Source: Comamonas serinivorans
Lineage (GTDB): Bacteria; Pseudomonadota; Gammaproteobacteria; Burkholderiales; Burkholderiaceae_C
Length of the DNA stretch: 64,000 nt
Reading direction: 5' to 3'
NCBI RefSeq assembly: GCF_002158865.1
Contig: NZ_CP021455.1
Location: 4,092,001-4,156,000 of the forward strand
Below the pieces are notes generated by a model, which did no database searches, was not told the DNA's origin, and saw only the letters and a program-made list of their open reading frames with translations. Of this stretch, positions 36,599 through 45,954 are shown in pieces (position 1 is the stretch's first letter; each line of letters opens with the position of its first letter). The position numbers and the translations under genes are program-made.

Positions 36599-36786
36599 AC
36601 CCCTGATGGCTGTGCCGCTCGGCCGTGCGTTCGATGGCGGCTGCGCGTCGGGCCACCGCGCGCTGGCCTTCCGCTTCCTCGATGGCTTTGAAGGCGACCC
36701 GTCCCCCAGGCCTGAGCCAATCAGCCGAGCGACGATCAGCAACGAAGTGCCCACGGCATCTGCCCGATTCATCACCAATTAATCAA

Positions 36787-36838
36787 GGGTATGCAGCCAT
36801 TTCCGATCGTTGATCAACGGATAGTGCACCATACTACC
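36787..36838. repeat. interspersed palindrome copy 8
   Basis: Outer GGTATG and CATACTACC, inner TCCG...CGGA around GTTGATCAAC. It ends 6 bases before the msrQ stop codon on the opposite side. Confidence 0.82.
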
Positions 36839-36844
36839 CACCCA

Positions 36845-37501
36845 TCAAACACGCACAGCCGCTCGTCGCTTGTGCCAGGCGGCCCGGACCCGCCACAGCA
36901 AGACCAGCGCCAGCCAGCCGCCGTAGAGCCAGACCTCGCCAAACAGCTGTTTGCCGCTGCGCATCCACAAGAAATGCAGCAGCGCCAGGGCGGCGGCCAG
37001 GTAGACCAGGCGGTGCAGGCGCTGCCAGCGCCGCCCGCCAAGGGCGCGCACGGCGCGGTTGAACGAGGTCAGCGCCAGCGGCAGCAGCAGCCCGAAGGTG
37101 GCCATGCCAACGGTGATGAAGGGGCGCTTGAGCACGTCGTGCCAGATGTCGGCCAGCTGCCAGCCCATGTCCAACCCCATGTAGGCCAGCACGTGGCAGG
37201 CGGCGTAGACGAAGCACAGCACGCCGGTGTTGCGGCGAAAGCGGGCCAGCGCAGGCAGGCCCAGGCTCACGCGCAGCGGCGTGATGGACAAGCCCAGGCA
37301 CAGCAGGCGCAGCGCCCAGTCGCCGGTGCTACGGATCAACGTTTCGGCCGGGTTGGCGCCCAGCCCGCCCTGGATGGCGCCCCAGATCAACAGCGCCAGC
37401 GGCCACAGCGCCAGCAGCACCCACGCCGGCTTGGCCAGCGGGTGCATCAGCGCGCGGTTGAGCCCCGTTCGCAGGGCCAGGCGTGGGTCAGCAGGTGTCA
37501 T
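36845..37501 (-). CDS. msrQ: heme-binding membrane subunit MsrQ
   Basis: 218 residues from the ATG at 37501, with about six hydrophobic segments and the conserved stretches LGLSITPLRVSLGLPALARFRRNTGV, CHVLAYMGLDMGW, KRPFITVGMATFGLLLPLALTSFN and RRWQRLHRLVYLAA; the His residues bind heme. It passes electrons from the quinone pool or flavin to MsrP. It follows msrP in the direction of transcription, as in other genomes. Confidence 0.95.
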   Translation of the reverse strand: MTPADPRLALRTGLNRALMHPLAKPAWVLLALWPLALLIWGAIQGGLGANPAETLIRSTGDWALRLLCLGLSITPLRVSLGLPALARFRRNTGVLCFVYAACHVLAYMGLDMGWQLADIWHDVLKRPFITVGMATFGLLLPLALTSFNRAVRALGGRRWQRLHRLVYLAAALALLHFLWMRSGKQLFGEVWLYGGWLALVLLWRVRAAWHKRRAAVRV

Positions 37502-37689
37502 GAAGCGATTCTGGTTCGATGCGTGAGCGCTCGTCTTGTGGCCACATCGGACCATGCGCACCGGGCGGCGTGTGGCGGTCGGCGATCATGCGGGTGAGGC
37601 GCCATCTGAACCCGTGCTGAAGGGCCATGCCCACCCCGACAGGGATCTGTCGCGGGGTGGCGCCTCAGGCGTTGCGCCGTTGGCGCGTG

Positions 37690-38682
37690 TCAGTAGTTGC
37701 GCTTGAGGTCCAGGCCCGCGTAGAGCTGGCCGACCTGGGCCTCGTAACCGTTGAACATCAGCGTCTTGCGCTTGGGGGTGAACAGGCCGCCATCGCCGAT
37801 GCGGCGCTCGGTGGCCTGACTCCAGCGTGGGTGGTCCACGCCGGGGTTCACGTTGGCGTAGAAGCCGTACTCCTGCGGCGCGGACTTCATCCAGGCGCTG
37901 GCCACGGGCTTGTCGGTCAGCGTGATGCGCACCAGGGATTTGGCGCTTTTGAAGCCGTACTTCCAGGGCACCACCAGGCGCAGCGGCGCGCCGTTCTGCT
38001 TGGGCAAGACCTCGCCATACAGGCCAAAGGCCAGCAGCGTGAGCGGGTGCTGGGCTTCGTCCAGGCGCAGCACCTCCTGGTAGGGCCAATCGATGAAGCG
38101 CATGGACAGGCCCGGCATGCTGGCCTTGTCGGCCAGCGTGGTGAACACCACGTACTTGGCGCTGCCCAGCGGCTGCACGTGGGCCAGCAGTTTGGCCAGC
38201 GAATAGCCCACCCAGGGGATCACCATGGACCAGCCCTCCACACACCGCAGGCGGTAGATGCGCTCTTCCATCGGCGCCAGCTTGAGCAGCGTGTCCAGGC
38301 TCAGGGTCTGGGGCTTGCCCACCAGGCCGTCGACCTGCACGCGCCAGGGGTCGACGGGCATGCGGTCTGCGCGCGCAGCCGGGTCGGTCTTGTCGGTGCC
38401 GAATTCGTAGAAATTGTTGTAGCCGGTCACATCGCCATAGGCGGTGAGCTTGTCGCCCGCCGCCAGGCCTGCACCGGCCACGCTGCTGGCCACCGCCGGC
38501 AAGGCCCGCAGCTTGCCCGGCGCGCTCGCCGTGGCGGCCTGGGCCGGCAGCCAGGCCGATGCCGTGCCCACGGCCCCCGCCGCAGCGGCGGTGCGCAGCC
38601 ATTGCCGGCGCGTGAGGTAGGCCGCCTGTGGCGTGACCTCATGCTCGCGCGGTTCAGACCAGGGGTTGGTGCGGATCAGCAT
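37690..38682 (-). CDS. msrP: periplasmic methionine-sulfoxide reductase catalytic subunit MsrP
   Basis: Molybdopterin enzyme that repairs oxidised Met in periplasmic proteins. 330 residues with a Tat signal (LTRRQWLR, R25-R26, then an Ala-rich core) and the molybdenum-ligating Cys147 in YRLRCVEGWSM. NNFYEFGTDKTDP, VPWKYGFKSAKSLV and EYGFYANVNPGVDHPRW are family signatures. It precedes msrQ with a 188-base gap that shows no gene. Confidence 0.96.
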   Translation of the reverse strand: MLIRTNPWSEPREHEVTPQAAYLTRRQWLRTAAAAGAVGTASAWLPAQAATASAPGKLRALPAVASSVAGAGLAAGDKLTAYGDVTGYNNFYEFGTDKTDPAARADRMPVDPWRVQVDGLVGKPQTLSLDTLLKLAPMEERIYRLRCVEGWSMVIPWVGYSLAKLLAHVQPLGSAKYVVFTTLADKASMPGLSMRFIDWPYQEVLRLDEAQHPLTLLAFGLYGEVLPKQNGAPLRLVVPWKYGFKSAKSLVRITLTDKPVASAWMKSAPQEYGFYANVNPGVDHPRWSQATERRIGDGGLFTPKRKTLMFNGYEAQVGQLYAGLDLKRNY

Positions 38683-39086
38683 GGCGATGTCCTTCAGGGT
38701 TCACGGCGCGGTGGGCTGGCGATGCCAACCGCCTGTGCGCCGGGCTGTTGCACGTTTCGGCGCAGGTTCGCCCGGCAACCCGGGATAGAGGCCCGGCGCG
38801 TGCCGGAGTTCCCCGCGGCTCGGCCGCAGCGACACCCGGCGGCCTGCATGCAGGGCGCGGCAACGTCACCGTGGCAGGCCGTGCAGGCGGGATTGGCAGC
38901 GCGCAGACGTTGGCGGCCATCGCACGCCAGATGCGCACGGTAACGCGTCCGGCATGGCCGATGCCGTGCACCTGCGGGTCCATCGTTGCCTCCAGCCTCG
39001 CTCAAGCCGGATTCACAGCCTGATGCAGTATCACCCCACTCCCGTTACTCAACAAACGGGAATGGCCACATACCCCACTCAATGAA
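38683..39086. other. gene-free interval between ccsB and msrP
   Basis: 404 bases. Palindrome copy 9 lies at the ccsB end. A minus-strand frame contains one CTACH group but no credible cytochrome around it. No other feature is recognised. Confidence 0.55.
39025..39078. repeat. interspersed palindrome copy 9
   Basis: Outer GCAGTATC and ACATACCC, inner CCCGTT (39041-39046) and AACGGG (39055-39060). It lies 8 bases beyond the ccsB stop. Confidence 0.88.
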
Positions 39087-40439
39087 TCAAAGTTCGCCGT
39101 AGCTGTGCAGGCCCGACAGGAACATGTTCACGCCGAGGAAGGCGAAGGTCGTGACCACCAGGCCCGCCAGCGCCCACCAGGCCGAGACGGCGCCGCGCAG
39201 GCCTTTCATCAGGCGCATGTGCAGCCAGGCGGCGTAGTTCAGCCAGACGATGAGGGCCCAGGTTTCCTTGGGGTCCCAGCTCCAGTAGCCGCCCCAGGCC
39301 TCGGCCGCCCAGAGGGCGCCCAGCACGGTGGCGATGGTGAAAAAGGCAAAGCCCACGGCAATCGCCTTGTACATCAGGTCGTCCATCATCACCAGGCTGG
39401 GCGTGGTGCTGTTGATGAGCTTGCGGCCGGCGATCGTGAGGGCAAAGAACACCACCAGCGGCACCGCCATGCGCAGGGTCTTGTCGAGCGCGCCGGCCAG
39501 TTCAGCATCGCCCAGCCAGCGGAAACCGGCCACCGGCACGATGAGGAACACCACGGGAAACGCCACCAGCCCCACCCACAGCGCCCGCGCGCTCGCGGTC
39601 TTGAGCAGGTAAGCAAAGGCCACCATGGCCGCCAGGGCGAACGTGCCGTAGCCGATGAAGTTGGCCGGCACGTGCAGCTTCATCCACCAGCTTTTCAGCG
39701 CCGGCACCAGCGGCTGGATGACGTAGGCCTCTCGCACCAGCGCGTACCAGAGCAGGAAGCCCACCGCCGCGCTGACGATCAGCATCACGAACGGCCCCAG
39801 CGCGCGGGTGCGGTACTGAGCCTCGTAATACAGGTAGAACAGGGCCGTCATCCAGCAAAACAGCACGAAGACCTCGTACAGGTTGCTGACCGGGATGTGG
39901 CCGATGTCGGGGCCCATCTGGTGGCCTTCCCACCAGCGCACCATGGTGCCCACCAGCGCCAGCGTCACCGCCACCCAGGCGAACTTGCTGCCGATGCCCT
40001 GCCAGGCCTCGCGCTGCGAGGGCAACAGCGCCCCGCCCCAGTAGAACAGGGTGGCCAGGAAAAACAGCGTGCTCATCCACAGGATGGCCGATTGGCTGGA
40101 CAGGAAGTACTTGAGCAAAAAGGCGGTGTCCGCGCGCGCCAGGTCGCCCTGGTAGAGCCACAGCGCCAGCAGGCTCAACGCCGCCACCACCGCCATCAAC
40201 CCCTGCAACGGCCGCCAGAACCACCCCAGCCACACCACCACCGGGATGGTGGCCAGCAGGATGGCGCGCTCGTAGCCGTCCATGGCGAATTCGTAGTTCA
40301 CGAAGGCGTAGAGACCGCCGGCCAGCACCAACGCGGCAAACAGCCAGTCGCGCCAGGTGCGGCGCGCGAAATAGCCGGCCTGGCTGTCCAGCTCCAGGTT
40401 GGGATCGGTCTTGGCAACGTGGGCCGTGGCGGTGTTCAT
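39087..40439 (-). CDS. ccsB: System II cytochrome c biogenesis protein CcsB/CcsA-type
   Basis: Heme-handling membrane protein of the ResB/CcsA synthetase. 450 residues with many membrane segments. The heme-presenting WWD motif is WAAEAWGGYWSWDPKETWALIVWLNYAAWLH, and GHIPVSNLYEVFVLFCW and KLHVPANFIGYGTFALAAM supply the external His residues. The ATG overlaps the resB stop by 4 bases, so the two halves of the synthetase are cotranslated. Confidence 0.95.
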   Translation of the reverse strand: MNTATAHVAKTDPNLELDSQAGYFARRTWRDWLFAALVLAGGLYAFVNYEFAMDGYERAILLATIPVVVWLGWFWRPLQGLMAVVAALSLLALWLYQGDLARADTAFLLKYFLSSQSAILWMSTLFFLATLFYWGGALLPSQREAWQGIGSKFAWVAVTLALVGTMVRWWEGHQMGPDIGHIPVSNLYEVFVLFCWMTALFYLYYEAQYRTRALGPFVMLIVSAAVGFLLWYALVREAYVIQPLVPALKSWWMKLHVPANFIGYGTFALAAMVAFAYLLKTASARALWVGLVAFPVVFLIVPVAGFRWLGDAELAGALDKTLRMAVPLVVFFALTIAGRKLINSTTPSLVMMDDLMYKAIAVGFAFFTIATVLGALWAAEAWGGYWSWDPKETWALIVWLNYAAWLHMRLMKGLRGAVSAWWALAGLVVTTFAFLGVNMFLSGLHSYGEL

Positions 40440-42580
40440 CGGGGCTCTTCCTGATCACCCAGCAGCGTGTGGCGCAGCCGGGCAAATTCCTGATCGGCGT
40501 CCAGCGTCTTGCGGTTGGACGACAGCGCCATGGTCGCATGGCTGCGGCCCTTTGCGCCAGACCCCGGTGTCAACCAGATCCACAGCCGGCGCTCGCGCAC
40601 GTAGAGCATGGCGAACACCCCCAGGATCAGCAAGGCGCAGCCCAGGTAGACCACCCACTTGCCGGGTGTCTTGGCCACCTGGAACACGCTGGCCTGGATG
40701 TGCTGGAAGTCGCGCAGCTGGAACGTCAGCGGCACCGGGTACAGACGGGCATCGGACAGGGCGACGATGGCTTGCGACAGGAAGCGCTCCGACGACGTCT
40801 GGCTGGCTGTGGGCAAACCGGCCCGCTCACGCGCCAGGGCATCGAGCTCGACCAGGGTGCCGTTGAGGATGCGCACCAGCACCGAGCCGGCTCGCTCGCG
40901 CTCGGCCTCGGGCACGTTGCGCTCGAGGAAACCCGCCACCGCCTGCAGGCCGCCATCGGCCCCTTCGATGGGCACGGCCCCGGCGAACACGTCGAGCACG
41001 CGCCCGGCCGACTCGGCCAGCTGCGCCTGCACCGCCTCGCGCCCGTCCGCCACGGCCTGGCGCGCGTAGCGGGCCACGGCCTGCTGGCGCAGCGCGGGGT
41101 CGGCCAGCGCCAGGCGCAGGCGCTCAAAGCCGGCCATGGTGCTGTGCTCATCGGCCGGAATGCGCAGGTAGCGGAACGGCTCGGCGAGGTTCTCGCGCAC
41201 GCCCAGCAGGAACACCGGCACGCCGCCGTCTTTCATGTCCACGGGCAGCATGTAGTTGTTGAACTCACGCGCCTGCCCCGCCGCATCGCGCAAGCGGTAG
41301 GTGATGCTGGGGCCCACGTTGTGCAGGGCGCTGGGGGTGATGCCCTTGGTGCCCGAGCCCAGCCGCGCCTTCAATGCCTCGCCGAGGTTGGCCAGGTCCA
41401 CCTTGCGCACATCCACGCTGGTGTCGGACCCGCCGCCCATGTTCTCCACGTTGATGACGCGCAGCGCATCGAACTCCAGCGTCATGCGTTGGTCGCCTAC
41501 CTGCACGGCCTGGCTGCCGCCCACGGTGCCGGCCACCTCGAGGCCGGCCGGCGCCACGGCGGCGCCCGACAGCGCATGCGCCACGAGCTTGACCTGCGAG
41601 CCGCCGTCGTCAAAGCTGCTCTGGTACAGCGTGACACCGCGATGCGTGACGGGGTGGTTGACCTCAACCCGCGCGGGCGTGGCCGCGCCCGTGTCCTTGT
41701 CGTGGATGACGATCTCGCTGGCAAACAGCTTGGGCATGCCGGTGCTGTAGTACTCGACGATGAATTTCTTCAGCTCGACGGTGAACGGCAGGTCCTGCAG
41801 CAGCACGCCGTTCGACAGCGACAGCAACGCCGTGCCGGACTGCTGCCCCTCCGGCACCAGCAGGTTGCCGCGAAACGTGGGGTTGGCGGTCGACAGCCGG
41901 TGCACATCGGGCACCTGGGACAACTGCCCACTGCCGCGGTAAGCCGTCTTGCCCCCCAGCCACATTTGCGCCCGCACCATCCAGTCGCCATCGAGCAGGC
42001 CACCCAGGCAGATCAGCACGATGGCGCCATGCGCGGCCAGGTAGCCCAGCTTGTTGGCCGAGCCGGCCTTGGCGGCCAGCATGATGCCCTCGCCCTGCGG
42101 CGTCTCGCGGGCCTGCAACTTGACCTTCCAGCCGGCCCGGATCAGGCGGTTGCCCAGCCGCGTGGCTTCGAGCTGCGGCGCCTCGGGCAGCGCGGCCTCG
42201 GCCTTGTGGTGAAAGGCGCGCAGGCTTTGCGCGCGGATGTCTTCCTTGAAGGTCTTGAGGTCCGCCAGGATCTTGGGCGCGTTGCGCGCGATGCACAGCG
42301 AGGTGCTGACCACCAGGAACGCCATGATGAGCAGGAACCACCAGGCGCTGTAGATCGCCTGCAGCTGCAGGCGCACGAAAAACGCCGTCCAGAACGGACC
42401 GAACTCGTTGATGTAGTTGCCCAGCGGCTGGTGCTGCTGCAGCACCGTGCCGATCACCGAGGCGATGCAGATCAGCGTGAGCAGGGCGATCGCGAAGCGC
42501 ATGGAGGACAGCAGCTCCACCGCCGACCGCACCGTGGGCGAGCCCTGCCGCATCTGCATACCGTCTGTGGAAATTGCCAT
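40436..42580 (-). CDS. resB: System II cytochrome c biogenesis protein ResB
   Basis: Partner of CcsB that reduces apocytochrome and delivers heme. About 714 residues. Membrane segments near the start (LLSSMRFAIALLTLICIASVIGTVLQQ, then LVVSTSLCIARNAPKI), a large periplasmic domain with VTHRGVTLYQSSFDDGGSQV, and a C-terminal segment VVYLGCALLILGVFAMLYVRERRLWIWL. ATG 42580 is preferred; a GTG one codon upstream is possible. It lies between cytochrome c4 and ccsB, the expected block for c-type maturation. Confidence 0.94.
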   Translation of the reverse strand: MAISTDGMQMRQGSPTVRSAVELLSSMRFAIALLTLICIASVIGTVLQQHQPLGNYINEFGPFWTAFFVRLQLQAIYSAWWFLLIMAFLVVSTSLCIARNAPKILADLKTFKEDIRAQSLRAFHHKAEAALPEAPQLEATRLGNRLIRAGWKVKLQARETPQGEGIMLAAKAGSANKLGYLAAHGAIVLICLGGLLDGDWMVRAQMWLGGKTAYRGSGQLSQVPDVHRLSTANPTFRGNLLVPEGQQSGTALLSLSNGVLLQDLPFTVELKKFIVEYYSTGMPKLFASEIVIHDKDTGAATPARVEVNHPVTHRGVTLYQSSFDDGGSQVKLVAHALSGAAVAPAGLEVAGTVGGSQAVQVGDQRMTLEFDALRVINVENMGGGSDTSVDVRKVDLANLGEALKARLGSGTKGITPSALHNVGPSITYRLRDAAGQAREFNNYMLPVDMKDGGVPVFLLGVRENLAEPFRYLRIPADEHSTMAGFERLRLALADPALRQQAVARYARQAVADGREAVQAQLAESAGRVLDVFAGAVPIEGADGGLQAVAGFLERNVPEAERERAGSVLVRILNGTLVELDALARERAGLPTASQTSSERFLSQAIVALSDARLYPVPLTFQLRDFQHIQASVFQVAKTPGKWVVYLGCALLILGVFAMLYVRERRLWIWLTPGSGAKGRSHATMALSSNRKTLDADQEFARLRHTLLGDQEEPR

Positions 42581-42700
42581 CACCTGCCCAACACCGGGGC
42601 GGCCGCCCCTTGAAACACCAAAGCGGATGCCGGTTGTCGCCGGTCACCCGCTTTCACACGAAATTCCTGGCACCGGCCACACCGATGCAAGCCCCACCCG

Positions 42701-43318
42701 TCAGCGCAAACCCGCGATGTAATCCGACACCGCCTGGATTTCGCGGTCGTTCATCTTGGACGCCACATCGACCATGGGTTGGCTGTTGCCCCGCTGGCCC
42801 GTGCGGAAATGCTTGAGCTGCGTGGCGATGTAGTCGGCATGCTGGCCACCCAGGCGGGGGTACTGCGCCGGAATGCCGGCCCCATTCGGGCTGTGGCAAC
42901 CGGCACAGGCCGCGATGTTGCGGTCCGAAATGCCGCCACGGTAGATGCGCTCGCCCAGGGCCAGGGTGTCGCCATTGCGGGCCTCGCCCGGCTTCACCTT
43001 CTGACTGGCCAGCCAGTAGGCCACATTGCGCATGTCGGCCTCGCTCAAGGCCGCGGCAAAACCCTGCATGACCGGGTCCTTGCGCGCGCCGGACTTGTAG
43101 TCCTTGAGCTGCTTGAGGATGTATTCGGGGTGCTGCTGCGCCAGCTTGGGCTGCGCCGGCACGGTGGAGTTGCCATCGGCGGCGTGGCAGGCCACACAGG
43201 TTGCACCGAAGGTTGCGCTGCCCTTGGCCAGGTCGGGCTTGGCAACGGGCGCCGGATCGGCCGCCCATGCCGAGGCAGACAGGACAGCAGACAGCAAAAA
43301 CGAGGCAAGCAGCTTCAT
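42701..43318 (-). CDS. diheme cytochrome c4
   Basis: Periplasmic electron carrier, 205 residues. Signal peptide MKLLASFLLSAVLSASAWA, first heme site CVACH (41-45), second CAGCH (138-142); the distal Met ligands are likely in DPVMQGFA and SQPMVDVA. Two homologous halves as in cytochrome c4. Next to resB/ccsB, which would mature it. Confidence 0.94.
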   Translation of the reverse strand: MKLLASFLLSAVLSASAWAADPAPVAKPDLAKGSATFGATCVACHAADGNSTVPAQPKLAQQHPEYILKQLKDYKSGARKDPVMQGFAAALSEADMRNVAYWLASQKVKPGEARNGDTLALGERIYRGGISDRNIAACAGCHSPNGAGIPAQYPRLGGQHADYIATQLKHFRTGQRGNSQPMVDVASKMNDREIQAVSDYIAGLR

Positions 43319-43427
43319 GGCGTGTCGTGGATAGTGGTCTGATGGTGCAACTGCCCAGTCCCGCTGCAATTGCCCTGCAATGCGTCTCGCCCCTCAACCT
43401 CCGGGCACAAGAGCCTCGCTGAAATTC

Positions 43428-43433
43428 TACAAT
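43428..43433 (+). promoter_or_regulatory. candidate -10 for engB
   Basis: TACAAT preceded by TGAAATTC, in the gap between the divergent cytochrome c4 and engB genes. No good -35 is seen at the right distance, so this is tentative. Confidence 0.35.
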
Positions 43434-43566
43434 GGGCCTTTTGCGCCCGGCTGCCACCAATGTGCCATGGCGCGGGTGCCGCCACGGTGCCCATCGGACC
43501 TTCGCAGGTCACTCAGGCGACCTCACTCAGGCAACCTGTTCGCCCGCCACCGCCAGCCCCACCCCC

Positions 43567-44343
43567 ATGACCGCCAAGAAGCCTGTTCAGCGCCCCGCCC
43601 ACGTGCGCGCCGCCCCGCCCCCCACGCCCGAGCAGGCCCAGGCCATGGCCTGGATGCACACGGCGCGCTTCCTGACCACGGCAGCGCAGCTCAATCAGCT
43701 GCCGCCGCACAACGCCCCCGAGATCGCTTTCGTGGGCCGCTCCAATGCCGGCAAGTCCACCAGCATCAACACCCTCACGCAGCAACGCCAGCTGGCCTAC
43801 GCCTCCAAGACCCCGGGGCGCACCCAGCACATCAACCTGTTTGCGCTGGGCAAGCACGGCGAGACCGATGCCGTGCTGGCCGACCTGCCGGGTTATGGCT
43901 ATGCCGCCGTGCCCAAGTCGGACAAGGAGCGCTGGCAACGCGTGATGGCCAACTACCTGGTGTCGCGCGCCAACCTGATCGGCGTGGTCATGCTGATCGA
44001 CCCGCGCCACGGCCTGACCGAGCTGGACGAAGTCCTGCTCGAGGTGATCCGTCCGCGCGTCGAGGAAGGCCTGAAGTTCCTGGTGCTGCTGACCAAGGCC
44101 GACAAGCTCACCCGTGCCGAGGCCCGCAAGGCGCTGGACATCGCCCGCCTGCAGGCCGGCGGGGGCCAGGTGCAGCTGTTCTCTGGCCTGAAAAAGCAGG
44201 GCGTGGCCGAGGCCGCCGAGGTGCTGCGGCGCTGGGTGGCCGCAGCGCCTTCGGCACCCGACGCCGAGCCCGAGCCTGACGCCACGGCGGGTACGGCTGC
44301 GGCACCATCGGCCGCGCCTGCCGCACCGCCTGCCGCCGCCTGA
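43567..44343 (+). CDS. engB: ribosome-biogenesis GTP-binding protein EngB/YihA
   Basis: GTPase needed for large-subunit assembly. 258 residues from the ATG at 43567. G1 GRSNAGKS (57-64), G2 region TPGRTQ, G3 DLPGYG (106-111), G4 TKAD (176-179). FLTTAAQLNQLPP at the start is typical for beta-proteobacterial members. The tail after about residue 230 is a Pro/Ala-rich extension beyond the domain. Confidence 0.95.
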   Translation: MTAKKPVQRPAHVRAAPPPTPEQAQAMAWMHTARFLTTAAQLNQLPPHNAPEIAFVGRSNAGKSTSINTLTQQRQLAYASKTPGRTQHINLFALGKHGETDAVLADLPGYGYAAVPKSDKERWQRVMANYLVSRANLIGVVMLIDPRHGLTELDEVLLEVIRPRVEEGLKFLVLLTKADKLTRAEARKALDIARLQAGGGQVQLFSGLKKQGVAEAAEVLRRWVAAAPSAPDAEPEPDATAGTAAAPSAAPAAPPAAA

Positions 44344-44465
44344 GCGGCCCCCCACCGCCAGCGAGGGACGTCGCATGATGGCCTGACGGGAGCATCCAGG
44401 CCATTGATCCGCATGAGGGCGGCCCAGGCGCCCCTCGCATCCGAGATGCTGGCGCCGTCACTGAC

Positions 44466-44519
44466 GGCAGTATCGACCGATTGTCGTTTGCACTGAAACG
44501 CCATCCCCACCATACTACC
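44466..44519. repeat. interspersed palindrome copy 10
   Basis: Outer GGCAGTAT and CCATACTACC, inner CGTTT and AAACG. It lies about 120 bases after the engB stop. Confidence 0.87.
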
Positions 44520-44618
44520 CATTCATCTTTTCAGCACGCCCACGGCCTGCAAGGCCTTGCGCCAGCGGCATTCAGGGGCCATGGTCAACATCGTCTGCTG
44601 CACCGGCCTGCGACAACC

Positions 44619-44867
44619 ATGGCCGTGGGTGCACCCGTCACCCCGGCGTAGTAGGTGAAGTAGCGTACGTTCAGGCTGGCGTCGTTGCTGGCCTTGATGA
44701 GCAGGGCCAGGTCAGACCCCCAGTTGCCGGTGATGACGGTGTCCGCCCCCGAGGCCTTGATCTTGGCGATGTAGGGCGCGAAATCGCGCACCTGCGCCAG
44801 CGGATGCAGGTCTTCGCCGACGATCTGGATGTCGGGCCGCAGCTCCTTCAGGTCTTCCTTCGCGAAC
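44619..44867 (-). pseudogene. truncated duplicate of the ABC substrate-binding protein gene
   Basis: By eye this 249-base segment matches 28871-29119 with about five base differences (roughly 98% identity). It encodes an internal piece from KEDLKELRPDIQIVG to TGAPTAM, with one amino-acid change (Ala to Ser in DASLNVRYF). There is no start, signal peptide or C-terminus. The match begins and ends abruptly, and both copies are in the same orientation. Confidence 0.93.
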
Positions 44868-45033
44868 CCCAACCATCCTGGCCATCATCCTGCAGACGCG
44901 CTCCCCCCTGGTGATCGAGGCGCGTCCGCGTCGCCAAGCGAGCCGCGCCGTGCGCGGCCCGGGCCACCGTCGCGACACCTGCGCCCCCTGCCCCGCACCA
45001 GAATGGGCCGCATCCCCCCAGCCTGGAGATGCC

Positions 45034-45954
45034 ATGTCCACCGCGGTCGAGACCTTTTCGCGCCAGTTGCCCAACGGCACCACCTTGAGCTGCCGCGCAA
45101 CCGGCGCGGCCGGCCAGGACCGCCCGCTGATGCTGTTCGTGCACGGCTTTCCCGAAGCAGCCTTCGTCTGGGACGCGCTGATGCAGCATTTCGCGCAGCC
45201 CGAGCACGGCGGCTTTCGCTGCCTGGCGCCCAACCTGCGCGGCTTCGAACACTCGAGCGCCCCGCGCGAGGTCGCCGACTACCGCCCCCACCTGCTCATG
45301 CAGGACCTGCGCCAGCTCGTGGCCAGCGAGCGCCCCGACGGCCAGATCCACACGCTGGTGGCCCACGACTGGGGCGGCGCGCTGGCATGGGGCGTGGCCA
45401 ATGCCTGGCCGGACCAGGTGGCCCGGCTGGTCAGCATCAACTCGCCGCACCCCGCCACCTTCGCCCGCGAGCTGGCCCACAACCCCGAACAACAGGCCGC
45501 CAGCGCCTACATGCACTGGCTGGCCAAGCCCGGCTCGGAAGCGCTGCTGGCCGAAAACGACTTTGCCCGCCTGATCGCCATGCTGGGCGACTCCGCCGGA
45601 CCCGACGGCCAGCCCTGGTTGACCGAGTCGGTCAAGGCGCAATACCGCGCCGTGTGGCGCCAGGGTTTGACGGGGGCCTGCAACCTCTACCGGGTCACGC
45701 CCATGAAACCGCCCCTGCCGGGCCAGCCCGTCAACCTGCCCGAGCTGCCGCCCGAGCGCGTGCGGGTCGACGTGCCCACGCTGGTGATCTGGGGCACCGA
45801 GGACCGCGCCTTGCGTCCCGGCCTGCTGGATGGGCTGGATGCCCACGTGCCCCGGCTGACCGTGCAGCGCGTGCCCGGCGCCTCGCACTGGATCGTGCAC
45901 GAGCAGCCGCAGCAGGTGGCGCAGGCCATCGCTGCCTTCCAGGCCCGCACTTGA
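45034..45954 (+). CDS. alpha/beta hydrolase (epoxide-hydrolase-like)
   Basis: 306 residues. Oxyanion-hole motif HGFPE (37-41), nucleophile D112 in VAHDWGG, acid likely the Asp in WGTEDRALRPG and catalytic His H285 in GASHWIVHEQP. An Asp nucleophile in this setting points to epoxide hydrolase or dehalogenase chemistry rather than esterase. GGAGAT precedes the ATG. No neighbouring pathway gene helps assign a substrate. Confidence 0.85.
   Translation: MSTAVETFSRQLPNGTTLSCRATGAAGQDRPLMLFVHGFPEAAFVWDALMQHFAQPEHGGFRCLAPNLRGFEHSSAPREVADYRPHLLMQDLRQLVASERPDGQIHTLVAHDWGGALAWGVANAWPDQVARLVSINSPHPATFARELAHNPEQQAASAYMHWLAKPGSEALLAENDFARLIAMLGDSAGPDGQPWLTESVKAQYRAVWRQGLTGACNLYRVTPMKPPLPGQPVNLPELPPERVRVDVPTLVIWGTEDRALRPGLLDGLDAHVPRLTVQRVPGASHWIVHEQPQQVAQAIAAFQART

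Larger units (their letters stand above)
44344..45033. other. degenerate interval between engB and the alpha/beta hydrolase gene
   Basis: 690 bases holding palindrome copy 10 and the 249-base binding-protein fragment. The bases between 44868 and 45033 show no recognisable gene apart from the hydrolase ribosome binding site. Confidence 0.6.

Noticed and set aside
38694..39005. A CTACH heme-type motif in a minus-strand frame between ccsB and msrP
   Set aside because: No signal peptide, no cytochrome fold around it and no ribosome site; a five-residue motif is expected by chance in such sequence.
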